64,000 nucleotides of DNA from Macrocybe gigantea (Eukaryota; Basidiomycota; Agaricomycetes; Agaricales; Callistosporiaceae). The notes beneath the pieces were generated by a model. It was given only the letters and a program-made list of their open reading frames with translations, did not search any database and had not been told where the DNA came from. Positions 20,847-31,300 of this stretch are shown in pieces (the first letter of the stretch is position 1; every line of letters begins with the position of its first letter). The translations under genes and the position numbers were made by a program. The stretch spans positions 1 to 64,000 of the forward strand of contig SJRY01000038.1 of NCBI GenBank assembly GCA_011319805.1, given 5' to 3'.

Positions 20847-23800
20847 TCATAGCCCCTCATCATACAGCTTCTTACACAGAGTGACGTAGAATTGTTCCAA
20901 GTCCATCTTCATCGCCAGATCATGCCGCTCTGCCCATTTCGTGCTCTTCTCCCTTGCCCTCTCCTTCCTCTCCCTCTCCATTACACTCTCCCCAGCATCA
21001 GCCTTGCCACCATTGGACGACGTGAAGGACAAAAGCGGGTTGAGTGAGCCCGTGGCAGGAACGGACTCTATGATCCAATCAAAGACTGCAGACAACTTGT
21101 CCGTTGAGCTTTTCACGACCTCGTCCACATTCATACTCTCCTGATCATGGCTCCATCACGGATCCCGCTCTCTGCCCTGATCGCTCTCCTTGCCGTTATC
21201 ACTTCCGTACTCTAAGCCTGCCCGGCTGTAGCGAGCACAGCTTCTTGCCCATGTCCATGCCTCTGCTCGCTGATCCCTGCCCCTGCCTCCTTCGCCGCCT
21301 TCTCCTCCCGCTTTCACGCCCTCACAAACTTACCCCAGTCAGCAAAGTTCCACCCCTCTGGGCCCGGTATCGAGGGCAAGTTGACATCGAGCCCCTGTGC
21401 ACCACAGATCTCCCAGTGGTTGCAGCCCTCAAGAACGCCAAGGAACTCACCCCACCATGCACTCTGGACAGTGACGAGTCCGTCGTTGCCCCACTGCATG
21501 TGCATGTTGGCGACGGGTTTGTCTAGCTCATGCATGCATGCGCGCTCGCACTCCTCGTAGCCGTCAATGACCATCTTGGGCAGCCAGAGCGGTGATGAGC
21601 GCTCCGCACCGCTGACCGCCGATAAGTCCTAATTTGGTAATCCCGCCCCCGCATTCGAAATCATACCACTACTCGGCCCCCTCAGCATGATACCGCAGTC
21701 CAGTCGCTGACTTCTCGTTCGAGTACTCGGGATGTCGACAACTCCGTGAGGCTTCCATTCCAGGTCCCTGACACTTCGCCAAACGCATCGCACACGTACA
21801 TTCCGGACATTCTGCGCTTCCTATACCGCCCAATCCGGTCAGGCAGTCTTATTCCTATATGCCTCCCCCGATTTCCAGATCCTGATATGGCAAGACTACT
21901 ACCATTTTCGATATCGCACCGCCTCACGCCTTCCCGCGTTCCCGACACTGCCTCGCTGCAGTACATTCGAAACAAGGGATTTCGAGCGCGCTACCATTTC
22001 ATCCACTCTCATTTCGAAATTCATGACTCATATTTCACTGATACATTCTACGTTCCTTAGATTATTTTCACGTTCCATTCTACGACGCATGGCACCGGTT
22101 TCGGGATGTTCTTTTACCTACTGTTTCACCCTTTATGTTCAGATTTCGAACGGACTTACATCTCCCCGACGTTTCAGCCACTAAACGACCCTTTCGAAAT
22201 CATACGATACGTTCTCTCATTCGGTTTCAACTTCGCCGGTTATTCCGATACCCGAAATCTTCTCATCTATAAAAACCCATGTACTTGGCATTTGTAACAC
22301 ATAGAAAAAGTTACCGTCTCAGTCCTTCAGCAGTCTCGCAGTCTACGACTCGTGTGGAGTCCTTGTGTTATCCGATCTCAAAGTGTCGCGCTCGCGTGGA
22401 GCCACCGTACTCAGTCTCGAAATCAGTGTCTCTGGCTTCGCGTGGAAGTCATTATCATCGAAACCCTTCCGCAACCCTCACTGAAGCCCTCGATATCATG
22501 CGGGAATTCAGCTAAGTCCAACAGCCTTGTTTCGAAAACCCCGAAACCCGCTCGAAACCATCCATATTCACTTCGTTCCATTCCCCCCTTTCACGTTACA
22601 GTCCCTCGGGTTACTCTGTGACTTGAACAGCTCGTAGTTTATACAGCCTCGGATAGGGACTGACGCTTCCTTCATTCCACCTTGTTGGTTTGTAGGTTAG
22701 TGCTACCCGATAGTTATCAGCGGATGCCAGATGCCCATGCTGAACGTGCGACCAGCAACGCTGAAGTACTTCACGGAGGGGTCGTCTGGGGTGTTTGGAT
22801 TGAAGATTGTGTTGAGGTAGGTAGTGGTGAGATTGGCATAGGCGGGCAAGTCGAGGAGCGATAACAGAAGTGTTGTAAAGGAAGAGGGGAGAGAAGCTAT
22901 GGACAGTAAAGACTTTGCAGATAGTCTGGACTTCTCTTTCTGAGCGGCTTCGTCTGCTTGACTGGCAGGGCCTGACTGTTGTAGTGTGCCATATAATTTG
23001 AACGACTCATCCTGGTGCCTGCCTAGGCCGAGATATTGCTGACGGGGGACGGTGGGTGTGTTGTAAGCCGACCAGAAAAAAAAGATAGCTCACCTTGCAC
23101 TAGTCCATGAAGGGGCTTCCTCTATGCGGGGTTGCGATTGTCGTCAGCGACAGAGGTACGTAGTCCGATGGTTTGATGTGGGATGTGAGGTGTCGGCGAT
23201 CCAGCCCACCTATGGAATGTGCAAGAAAATTTATGCCTCTGGCAGGAGCCTTGTCTCATAGGAACCTATCGAGGTTCTCGGCACGCGATGTAACAGAGCC
23301 AGTGCTGAGATGAGACCCAACTCAGTGAGTGGATTCAAGAGAAAGAAAGGCAGATTCACCTGGGCACACCAGTTACTAGAACCTCTGCACCAACCTTCCC
23401 TCGAAGAACGTTCAAGACATTAGACCAGTAGTGTTGCTGTAAGACGGGAAATGCTGATGGGCCTCGGATGTCAAGACCATACAATCCTAGGCTGTCCTTG
23501 CGTCATCGCCCCAAACTGGCTCTGTCACAGTACACTCACCATGACAGAGCACAATAGGGTATCGGGGCTTCTGTAATGGGTCATAGAGTGTGGGATTACT
23601 GATCAACTGGTGGATCTGGTCAGTCGGCCACGAGTCTGAAAATGCGCGGCCATGATGTGGAGAGTCTGGTGCATCCACGCCTTCTGCTAGGTCAATATAT
23701 GTGTCTGAAGAATCTTTCAGCAGTGTCCTATTGGCAGTCTGAAGATTGAGTCGCAACGTGTCAGCCACCCGAGTGGACCATCGCAAAGAGCTAGCTCCAA

Positions 23801-24020
23801 GCTGTGGTGTATCAGAGTCTGAGGCAGGTTGGTGCAAATAATGGCTTGAGATGGAGAATGCAGAGACAGTGTTCACGATCCGGCGAAAGAGAGTAGCAAT
23901 GGGAACAGGAAACCAGACGGTCTGCATGTCACCGCCTGTGACGAGGAAGACATGTATCAGGTCATGGCCATCATAGAAGAAGTTCTCTGTGTCAGTGTCC
24001 AGGCGCGTCTCAGTGTCGCC
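20847..24020 (-). pseudogene. Triacylglycerol lipase (alpha/beta hydrolase) pseudogene split by an LTR
   Basis: On the minus strand the family's order is intact: N-terminal exon (24020-23490, PRYPIVLCHG), GPSAFP and VLRGKVGAEVLVTGVP (about 23450-23385), SVTSRAENLDRFL (about 23300), and the nucleophile region AHSIGGLDRRHL (about 23225, Ser present). After exon parts near 22850-22720 come 21592-21314 (NHWEICGAQGLD) and the C-terminal exon 21134-20847. Defects are TGA after DRFL, TGA in place of Trp after KFVRA, and the solo LTR 21593-22719 inside a coding exon. Reading resumes in frame across the LTR (GIWHP then LWLPKM), so the insertion hit a coherent gene. The original start is not seen. Confidence 0.85.
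21593..22719 (+). repeat. Solo LTR of the element A family (1127 bp)
   Basis: Nearly identical to 6321-7446; I count about eight differences, including one indel. It is flanked by GCGG (21589-21592 and 22720-22723), or AGCGG if the terminal A is counted with the flank. It arose by LTR-LTR recombination of a full element inserted in the lipase gene. Confidence 0.93.
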
Positions 24021-24290
24021 TAATCTAGGCCATTCATAGTTGCATTACATAAGTACTGCAGAGCTCCGAACCCATTGCAACCACGTCCCTTATGGTCTTC
24101 GCTTTGGCAGCCATGGACACACCTGGAGAATGCGAAAATGGCTGCTTTACACCGTCCTCGGGATGATAGCGGATGGGCTGGACATTATACTGACATTTGT
24201 GGTACCACCTAAGAGACCACAAAGAAGCGTTCTCGTGAGTAGATTTCGGCCAGATACTTTGTCGCGTCCGTCTATACCGATGCAGGTGCT

Positions 24291-25154
24291 GTGTATGATT
24301 ATGATCTCCAGCCATCGGATGTAGACCAGCTGAGCAACGAGGAGATCCTCGAGCTCAGGAGAAACACTCCAAAACTACAATCAGACTGTGCTGTCGTCAA
24401 ACTGATGCCCAACACCGTTGCAAAGCCTTCCCAAGACATGGATGAGGATGCTTCAGATGCATCCGAAGCCAACGCCCTCAACCTCCTCTTCGCAGAGATG
24501 ATAATCCCCGTCCCATGCCTCTGCCATGTTGTGAAGCTCCAATGGGACTTCCTGATTGTCATGGACTACATCGAAGGTCCTACACTTGCCCACGTCTGGC
24601 CCAATCTGCCGACGTGGCGGAAACTCTGCATCGCTTTCACATTGCGCCGCTACATCTGCCAGCTTCGTCGCTTAAAGGCATCTGCCACGATGCCGCCAGG
24701 TCCACTGAGCGCGCAAGGACCCCAGATATGCGAATCCCCTATTTTCGGCCAGGTCCAGTCACACCGCCATCCATTCGCCTTGTATTCTGAGCTTTCAGCA
24801 TTTTTCAATGAACGGCACCACATGGCGCTGGATGCTAAGAACGTCCCCAAAGATGACCCCTCAAGGAAGGACTTATTCGACAATTCTGGACCGCTCGTTC
24901 TGACACATCAGGATCTCAACCTCTGGAACATCATCGTCGGCGAAGGTGGCTGCCTCTGGATCGTTGATTGGGGATGGGCAGGTTATTATCCACCATGGTT
25001 TGAGTATGTGGCAATGCAGAGGCAGAATGAAGATGAGACAATCAGTGGGACAAACGATAAGTTTTGGAGGGCGTTGATTCCTTTTATTTGTGGACCATAC
25101 TTCAGGCAGGAAAAGTGGTTGTGGAGGATGTCACGGGCCTTGTACTTTGTATGA
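24291..25154 (+). CDS. Aminoglycoside phosphotransferase (APH)-family kinase-like protein
   Basis: The frame matches the large fungal APH/choline-kinase-like family. An N-lobe region is followed by the hinge FLIVMDYIEGPTL (about 24550). The catalytic loop is VLTHQDLNLWNIIV (about 24900, Brenner-type HxDxxxxN), and the metal-binding loop is WIVDWGWAG (about 24960). The C-terminal part (PPWFEY, ALIPFI) is typical. The likely acceptor just before 24291 (GATGCAG) suggests an upstream exon, and no ATG fits the frame start. The end after ALYFV is shorter than usual. In this family fungal members are mostly of unknown substrate; drug resistance should not be assumed. It may be intact or a recent pseudogene. 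Confidence 0.75.
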   Translation: MYDYDLQPSDVDQLSNEEILELRRNTPKLQSDCAVVKLMPNTVAKPSQDMDEDASDASEANALNLLFAEMIIPVPCLCHVVKLQWDFLIVMDYIEGPTLAHVWPNLPTWRKLCIAFTLRRYICQLRRLKASATMPPGPLSAQGPQICESPIFGQVQSHRHPFALYSELSAFFNERHHMALDAKNVPKDDPSRKDLFDNSGPLVLTHQDLNLWNIIVGEGGCLWIVDWGWAGYYPPWFEYVAMQRQNEDETISGTNDKFWRALIPFICGPYFRQEKWLWRMSRALYFV

Positions 25155-25520
25155 ATAGATTCAATGTGGTATCATGAAATCATGACCCATATCCTAGGAT
25201 TGGGACACTGATGCAAATTCCACAGTATCATACAGACAAGCTCAAAGGTGCAAGGATTTCCGGGCATTGGGTACTTGCTCAGGATGAAGCACTTATGAAG
25301 GATGGACAGGCCGAGGGGTCCGAGGACCACTGCACTGGAGGACGGGATGGTTATGAGCATGCATGGCATCTCCCCACACCCCAAAGGCTTACTCCGGGCC
25401 TTTTGCATTTACCGCAGATACCAGTCCCCAAAGCTACATATAGGGTTATCCTGCCAAATCAGTACGCTGTGAAGTCTTCTATAACTTTATGACTGGCATC
25501 AAGTTCAATCATGACAAAAT

Positions 25521-25750
25521 TCATTGCCTCGCGAAAGCAACTACGACGCTTGCTATTCCAGCTGCGAACGCGCAAGATCCAATGAAAATCTCCACAGCTC
25601 CATATCCAAACCGGCCGAACCGACCGCTCATAGCAGAACCTCTTCCTGCCTCCAGTAAGAGGCCAGATATTATGGGCCCAATCACTGCAGAGACTCCTTT
25701 CGCAACAGATACTGCACCAAGGACCATACCAGCAAACTCGGGCTTGTTCC
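25521..25750 (-). pseudogene. 3' fragment of an MFS (monocarboxylate-type) transporter
   Basis: The minus strand reads KPEFAGMVLGAVSVAKG, VIGPIISGLLLEAG, GRFGRFGYGAVEIFIGSC and SVVVAFARQ. These are the last two membrane helices and C-terminus of a fungal major facilitator transporter. The rest of the protein is absent. It joins directly to the endonuclease/exonuclease/phosphatase pseudogene upstream. Confidence 0.7.
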
Positions 25751-26931
25751 CTCCGCAAGTGGCGAAGTTTGCAGAGACGCTTCGTCACGGCGTTTCCTTC
25801 CGCAGATCAAGCATCTTGAAATCGGGGAGCTCGTCATCCTTGACGGTGAACTTGTCCGCAAAAGTGGTGTTGATGGGAACTGGCAGGATAGTTCCCGTTA
25901 TGATTCCATATGCACCTGAGTCTTGCCCAGTGGAAGGACTGGAACCAACGTGCATCACAGTGCATGCAGAGGGACCACCATTCATGTTCAGCTCGTTTTG
26001 AGCACAGCACAAGCACAACTGGTATTACCTGTTGAAATCCCCTGTGATGAACACTGGCACCTCGGTCTTGACAGCCTCAAATCAGGCGCGAGTGAGCAGC
26101 AGTGAGGCAGCCAGTCGCCGTTGATCATCAGATTGATCGTCCAGATGTGTGTTGAGGAGAGTAAACATCTGTCTTCCATTGATTGGGCCAATGATCTGGA
26201 AACGCGCGATGGTGCAGATGCGAAAGGAGCCAGCACCTGGGATTTTGGATGGTTCAAAAGGTGTGTTTCTTGGTACATTCCATCATTATTTCCTATGAAA
26301 TGTCACAGGGCAAAGCCTGCTGAAATACTTACGACAGCCAGAAGGAATCGTTTGAGAGTAGCTTCACCGCTTCTCTGAAACATGACAATCAAGTTGAGAG
26401 GATATAAGATAGATCATCTTCAGATGGGGAATCCTGCCTTACTTGCTGTAGAATATGGGACTAAATTCACCTGCAGCGATGCCATCGTCACGACCCACAC
26501 CTATCTTCAGAGCTTCTGATCAGATTCAAGGTGATTGCATCCACTGACTGAGCAAGCTACCCAGGCATAGTCATCGCCGAACAGCTGAGCCAGATCATTG
26601 ACTTGTCTCACAAGGGCCTCTTGAAAACCTGCGATTCCAAGTCAACTTTGCAGGGGCGAAAACACTAATGTTCAGAAATACGAACTGGCAATGACAATGC
26701 CATCCCCAAAAGGTGTTCCACGACGTGCATGCGGCATGTGCTCCAAGGCTGTTCTCTAGTGAATTGGAGAAATGCAGGCTGCACCAACGGGTCAGGGAGC
26801 GCATCTAAGGATTCCTGGACAGTTATATTATCTGGCTGAGAATCGAACCGTAGATTGTATGTTGAGATGCACATAGTAGCTGCAGAGAGAAGCCACGGTA
26901 GAACAACGACGACAGTGATGACTAGTGACAT
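25750..26931 (-). pseudogene. Endonuclease/exonuclease/phosphatase family protein, degraded
   Basis: The N-terminus at 26931 carries a hydrophobic leader and then STYNLRFDSQPDNIT, the first metal-site region of the EEP fold. Downstream come LPDPLVQPAF and EQPWSTCRMHVVEHLL (usual Arg changed to Cys). A middle exon (about 26230-26100) reads FTLLNTHLDDQSDDQRRLAASLL, and FITGDFN follows near 26030. The last exon (26018-25790) has DSGAYGIITG and ELPDFKMLDLRKETP. In-frame TGA codons occur after LLLTRA and after KETP, both where family members have Arg (CGA likely). The normal end (ATFTGF region) is replaced by transporter sequence near 25750. Copia element F lies 49 bp upstream of the start. Confidence 0.8.
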
Positions 26932-26979
26932 GGCAGTTCAGCTGCTCCACAGGACCCCTTCTGCATTAATTATTCATCC

Positions 26980-27195
26980 TGTTGGAAGCGTGGGCATGAG
27001 AGGGACAAAGAGAGGCCGTACGGCATGGATGTGTCTGTCGGCAAGTGGAGTATGTACCGATCACATGTATAAATAAGCACCCAATACAGGCCTACCAAAT
27101 TAAGTCCCTCTGCGCATCTTGACTCAGATCCTTTAGCTTCCTCGTAAGGGATTCGACTGCTCGCATTACTCAGCATCTTCCACTGCTGGACAAAA
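26980..27195 (+). repeat. 5' LTR of Copia element F
   Basis: Starts TGTTGGAAGCG and ends GCTGGACAAAA. TATAAATA lies at 27068-27075. Confidence 0.93.
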
Positions 27196-27210
27196 GGTTA
27201 TGGGCCCCGG
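27196..27210 (+). other. Primer-binding site, internal initiator tRNA-Met type
   Basis: GGTTATGGGCCCCGG starts right after the 5' LTR. Its complement, CCGGGGCCCATAACC, contains the CAT anticodon and flanking arm of initiator tRNA-Met. Drosophila copia uses the same region through a half-tRNA primer. This is established for copia and inferred here. Confidence 0.7.
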
Positions 27211-27334
27211 CCTTAACTGATTAAAAGGCAGTCGAGCATCACAAACATCGAGCGTGCACCAGCAACAACCTAGCCTCATCGGCTATCGCATCCTATTTGG
27301 CTATATCAGCCATTATTGACATCGCTTACAAATC

Positions 27335-27573
27335 ATGGTAACCGCCATGTCTACTCCCATCATGACCAACGGCGACGGACTGTCAACCACGACAATGCCA
27401 ATGACCGCAACTGTGCCAGCATGGCACCGGATTACTAAGGTTGAGGCTCGGGAGGCGAGCTTGATTACCAGGCTGTCGAAGCCGCTTACGGACAAGAATT
27501 GGACAACATGGCAAGAGGACATGAGGTGAGTACTCGGTTTCTGCAAAGTCTTGCCCTACATGGATGGGTCTGT
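27335..27573 (+). pseudogene. Copia element F Gag, N-terminal part
   Basis: The frame starts MVTAMSTPIMTNGDG and continues through ITRLSKPLTDKNWTTWQEDMR. A TGA follows at 27530, then VLGFCKVLPYMDGSV in the same frame up to the E insertion. It resumes in frame at 34414 (TYLSAEQEPDEYDTW). The TGA probably replaces CGA (Arg). Confidence 0.75.
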
Positions 27574-27893
27574 TGTTAGGCTAGACGAATCTCAGAAGGA
27601 CTTGGGCAGACTAAGTGTGAGAGTGGTCTTGAGATGATGGCAAAAGGAATATTAAGCCTAGCGTTACTGGTACATCTGGGAGTCCTTATATACACTACAG
27701 TACTCGAGCACAGACCATGGGCTGCGCAATGCTGTGGACTGCGGATGAGTAAGACTGGAAGGAGATGACTCAGAATGACTAGGGAAGTGGGATGACTCGA
27801 TGGCTGCACGCTGCGCAGCATGACGGGGGAGATAAGGGATGTGGGAAAGATAAGATAGGAAAATGAATGGTCCTTTGAGCGACGTCTGTAACA
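27574..27893 (-). repeat. 3' LTR of element E
   Basis: 320 bp, TGTTAGGC to CTGTAACA on the + strand. It is followed by the complement of a polypurine tract (AGAGAGGGTGA in element sense). Confidence 0.93.
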
Positions 27894-27930
27894 TCACCCT
27901 CTCTGTAGATTCGCGTCCTCGTGAAAAACC

Positions 27931-28325
27931 TTAGTCCAGCTGTCCCCACCCGGTATTGGTCTCCCAGGCGGTCACGGCATGCGGGGCCCATGTATGAATG
28001 AGCTCTTCATTATAGGCGCGGATGTGATGGAGTGTGGTGGCGAGGAGTTTAAGTCGCCGGTTTTCTGTGCGAAGCATTTCCATTGCCTCGCGAAGCGCGA
28101 TATGTTCAGCTGCAGTGGGGCTGGTCCCATCAGGGGTTCGCCTGGTCCAGAGGTGTGCGGACGGTCATAACATAGCGCATATATGCGCCAAGTGTGATGG
28201 CAAGGGGTCCATGTAGTCGCTAGCATTGAGAATCCTTGCCAGATTCTCGAGGTCGCTTGGGCGGTTGGGGGTAGGTGCACGGCTGCCCTCGCTGCTGTCG
28301 ATGCTGATGGGGCATTGGTGGTCAT
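27931..28325 (-). pseudogene. Element E ORF3, frameshifted
   Basis: Same position and sequence as ORF3 of D: MTTNAP at the start and ENRRLKLLATTLHHIRAYNEE then WGQLD at the end. A missing C in the run after GCC shifts the frame early. The C-terminal half is better preserved than in D, with Arg codons where D has a stop. This recurrence across two copies supports a real coding region. Confidence 0.55.
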
Positions 28326-31300
28326 GAAGTGTGATTTTTGGTCTTCTTCCCTCTTGTCGTGATCCTTTTATCCTGGTTCGCAGTCTTCTTTAGAAAGTGG
28401 TCTAGAGCTTGCTGCGCATTCCCCAGTTCCTTCTCTTTGATCCATGTGTTCTCTTCGTGTCCGTATCCTTTCCATTTGACCAGGAATAGCATCCCCTCCC
28501 TTGTTTCTTCCTTTTTAGGATCTCTTCTATCTCATACTCTTCTTCATCATTTATGATTTCAGGGGGTGGTGGTGATGGTCACTCTTGTATCTTGAAACGG
28601 GGTCCTTTGTAAGGCATGAGCAGTGTTTCATTGAACACGGGGTGTATCAGCTGCCATGATGCTGGGAGTTCTAGGTGATATGCCAAGGCTCCTTTCTTTT
28701 CAACCACCTTGAATGGTCTGTATCGGAGTGCCGATAACTTCTTTGATGGTCGATTGACTGTGATATTGGTGGCTTCTAGCCATACTCTATCTCCTTTCTT
28801 GTATTCACGGGCGGGTTTTCGTCTCGCATCTTAATTGTCTTTGGCTCGTGTTTGTGCATATTGCAGCGTGGCATTTGCTTCCTTTCGTATTTGGTTCATT
28901 CTTTTGACGAAGTCTTTTGCTGCGGGGTTATTCCCTTCTGTCATCTGTGGCTCTCCCTTCCAGGGGTGCATTCCATAGTTGAGGTAGAATGGTGTCTCCT
29001 TCGTTCCCTGGTGTGCTTTGTCATTGTATTGGTACTCTGCGATTGCTATCCATTCTGCCCAATCGTCCTGTAAGTTGTTTGTGAAGCTTCTGAGGAAGGC
29101 TTCCGTTTCTTGGTGGGATCGCTCCGCCTGTCCATCTGTCTGTGGGTGATAGGCCGTTGATAGATTTTGCTTTGTTCTGAGTAATTTTAGAAGTGCTGTC
29201 ATGAATCGTGCTGCGAACTGGGGTCCTCGATCACTGATGATCTTTCGTGGGATTCCATGAAGCCGCCACACATTGTCTCGGTATAGTCGTGCGAGACCTT
29301 CTGCTGTGAGTTCGGTCTTTGTGGGAACTAGGTGGATCATCTTGGTCAGGCGGTCTGTGACTGCGGCGATGGCATTAAAGCCATTCGAGCTGGGTAGCGG
29401 CCCTATGAGATCTACTCCGATATCTTCCCATGGTTGCTGTGGGACTTCGTGCGGGTGCAGGGGTGCGTGTTTCTTTTGTCAGATGATTTTGTTTCGCTGA
29501 CATGTTTCGCATCCATTGACATACTTCTTGATGTCTGTTAGCATTGATGGCCACCAATAGGTGCGGCTTATAAGCTCGTGCATGCGGTATTGCCCTGGGT
29601 GTCCTCCGATGGGTGTGTCGTGGTGTTCAAACATGATGTTTTCCTTCAGTTTGTTGTCTGGAGGAACGTAGATTTTTCCTCCTACGTATATGATGTGGTC
29701 GTCTTCTGTGAACCAGTGTGGTTTTTCCTTCAGTCCTATTGTTACGATTGTCTCCCTTCATGTGCATTGTCGAATTTGTTCTATCCTTGAGGATTCGATC
29801 ATTGTGATTCCTCTTGTTTGTATTGTTTCATTAATTTCTGCTTCTTCTTTCCGTGGGTGTTCGTCCTCGAACATCATAAATTCGAAGTCTCGTTCATTAT
29901 TCTCTTCCAGATGTCGAATGAATGCTGCTTCTTTGATCATTTGTATGTCGTCCTTCTCTGCTAGGTTTTCTTCATATCCTGCCATCTGTGACAGGACATC
30001 CACTTTTCCATTTGCCTTTCCTGGTACGTGTCGTAGTTCGTAGTCATATTCTTGTAATTTCAGGTACCAGCCAATCTGTCTCGAATTGAGTCGCTGCGGC
30101 TTCTGGAAGTATGATAGGTTCTTGTGATCTGTCAATATTTCAAACTTCTCTCGAGCTTCTAGGAGGTATTGTCTCCATGTCTTCAGTACCACCATTATTG
30201 CAAGGAGTTCTTGTCATAGATTTCGTAGTTTTGTTCTGCTGGGGTCATGCATCTCGAGATGAATGCGATCGGATGCCATAGTCCTTTCTGCTGTTGTGAT
30301 AGTACCGCTCCAATGGCATATCCTGAGGCGTCCATTTCGACTTGGAATTTTCCTTCTGTCTGTGGTAGTGCTAGAATGGGTGCTGAGGTTATATGTCAGA
30401 TCAGTTCTTTGAAAGCGCCTTGTTGCTTGTCTGTCCACTGGAATGTTTTGTTTCCAGTCAACTCCGTCAGGGGTTTAGTGACCTTTGCATATCCCTTGAT
30501 GAATCGTCGGTAAAAGTTCGTGAATTCCAAGAACTTTTGTAGTTCTTTCTTCGTCTTTGGGGTTGGCCAGGATTGTACAGCTGTGATCTTTTCTGGTTCC
30601 ATTTCTACCTTCCCTTCTCCTATGATGTATCCTAGTACTGGGACTTTTGATGATTTCCAGACGCATTTCGGTCCTTTGATGAATAGGTCGTTCTTGTTCA
30701 GTATTTCCATGACTTCTATGGTGTTCTTTTGGAGTTCCTCTCATGTTTGTCCGATGATTATGATATCATCCATATAGATTATGCACACTCTTCTTCGTAT
30801 TTGGTCTTGGAAGAGGCTCGCCATCATTCGGCTAAAAGTGCCTGGTGCGTTGCACTGCCCAAAATACATGACTGTCGGTTTGAAGAGTCCTCTTGCTGTT
30901 AGGAAGGCTGCCTTCCATTTGTCCCCTTTCCGGATGCACACATTATTGTATCCCCAGATGATATCGATCTTGCTAAAGTACTTTGCTCCTTGTAATACGT
31001 CAAGGAGCTCGCTGATGCGTGGTAGTGGGAACTTGTCTTTGACTGTATATTTGTTTATCTCCCAGTAGTCTTAGATGAGTCGTTTGCTTCCATCCTTCTT
31101 GTTGCGAAAGAAGCAGGGTGCTGCGTAAGGCGATTTCGATGGGCATATTTTTCCTGTTCGTAATCCTTCTTCGACGAAGGCATCTAGTTCCTCTAGTTCT
31201 TTCTGTGTCATTGGATAAACCTTGCTCGGTATCGTTTTGGGTGCATCCTTTGTTAAGTTTATTTCATGGTCCCATTCTTTGTGGTCTAGTAAGCGATCAA

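Noticed and set aside
24040..24324. Minus- and plus-strand frames between the lipase and APH genes
   Set aside because: No recognisable sequence; the plus frame may include an unresolved first APH exon but cannot be fixed.
26800..26860. tRNA-like GTTCGATTC on the minus strand
   Set aside because: It codes for the LRFDSQ part of the EEP pseudogene; no acceptor or anticodon arm folds around it.
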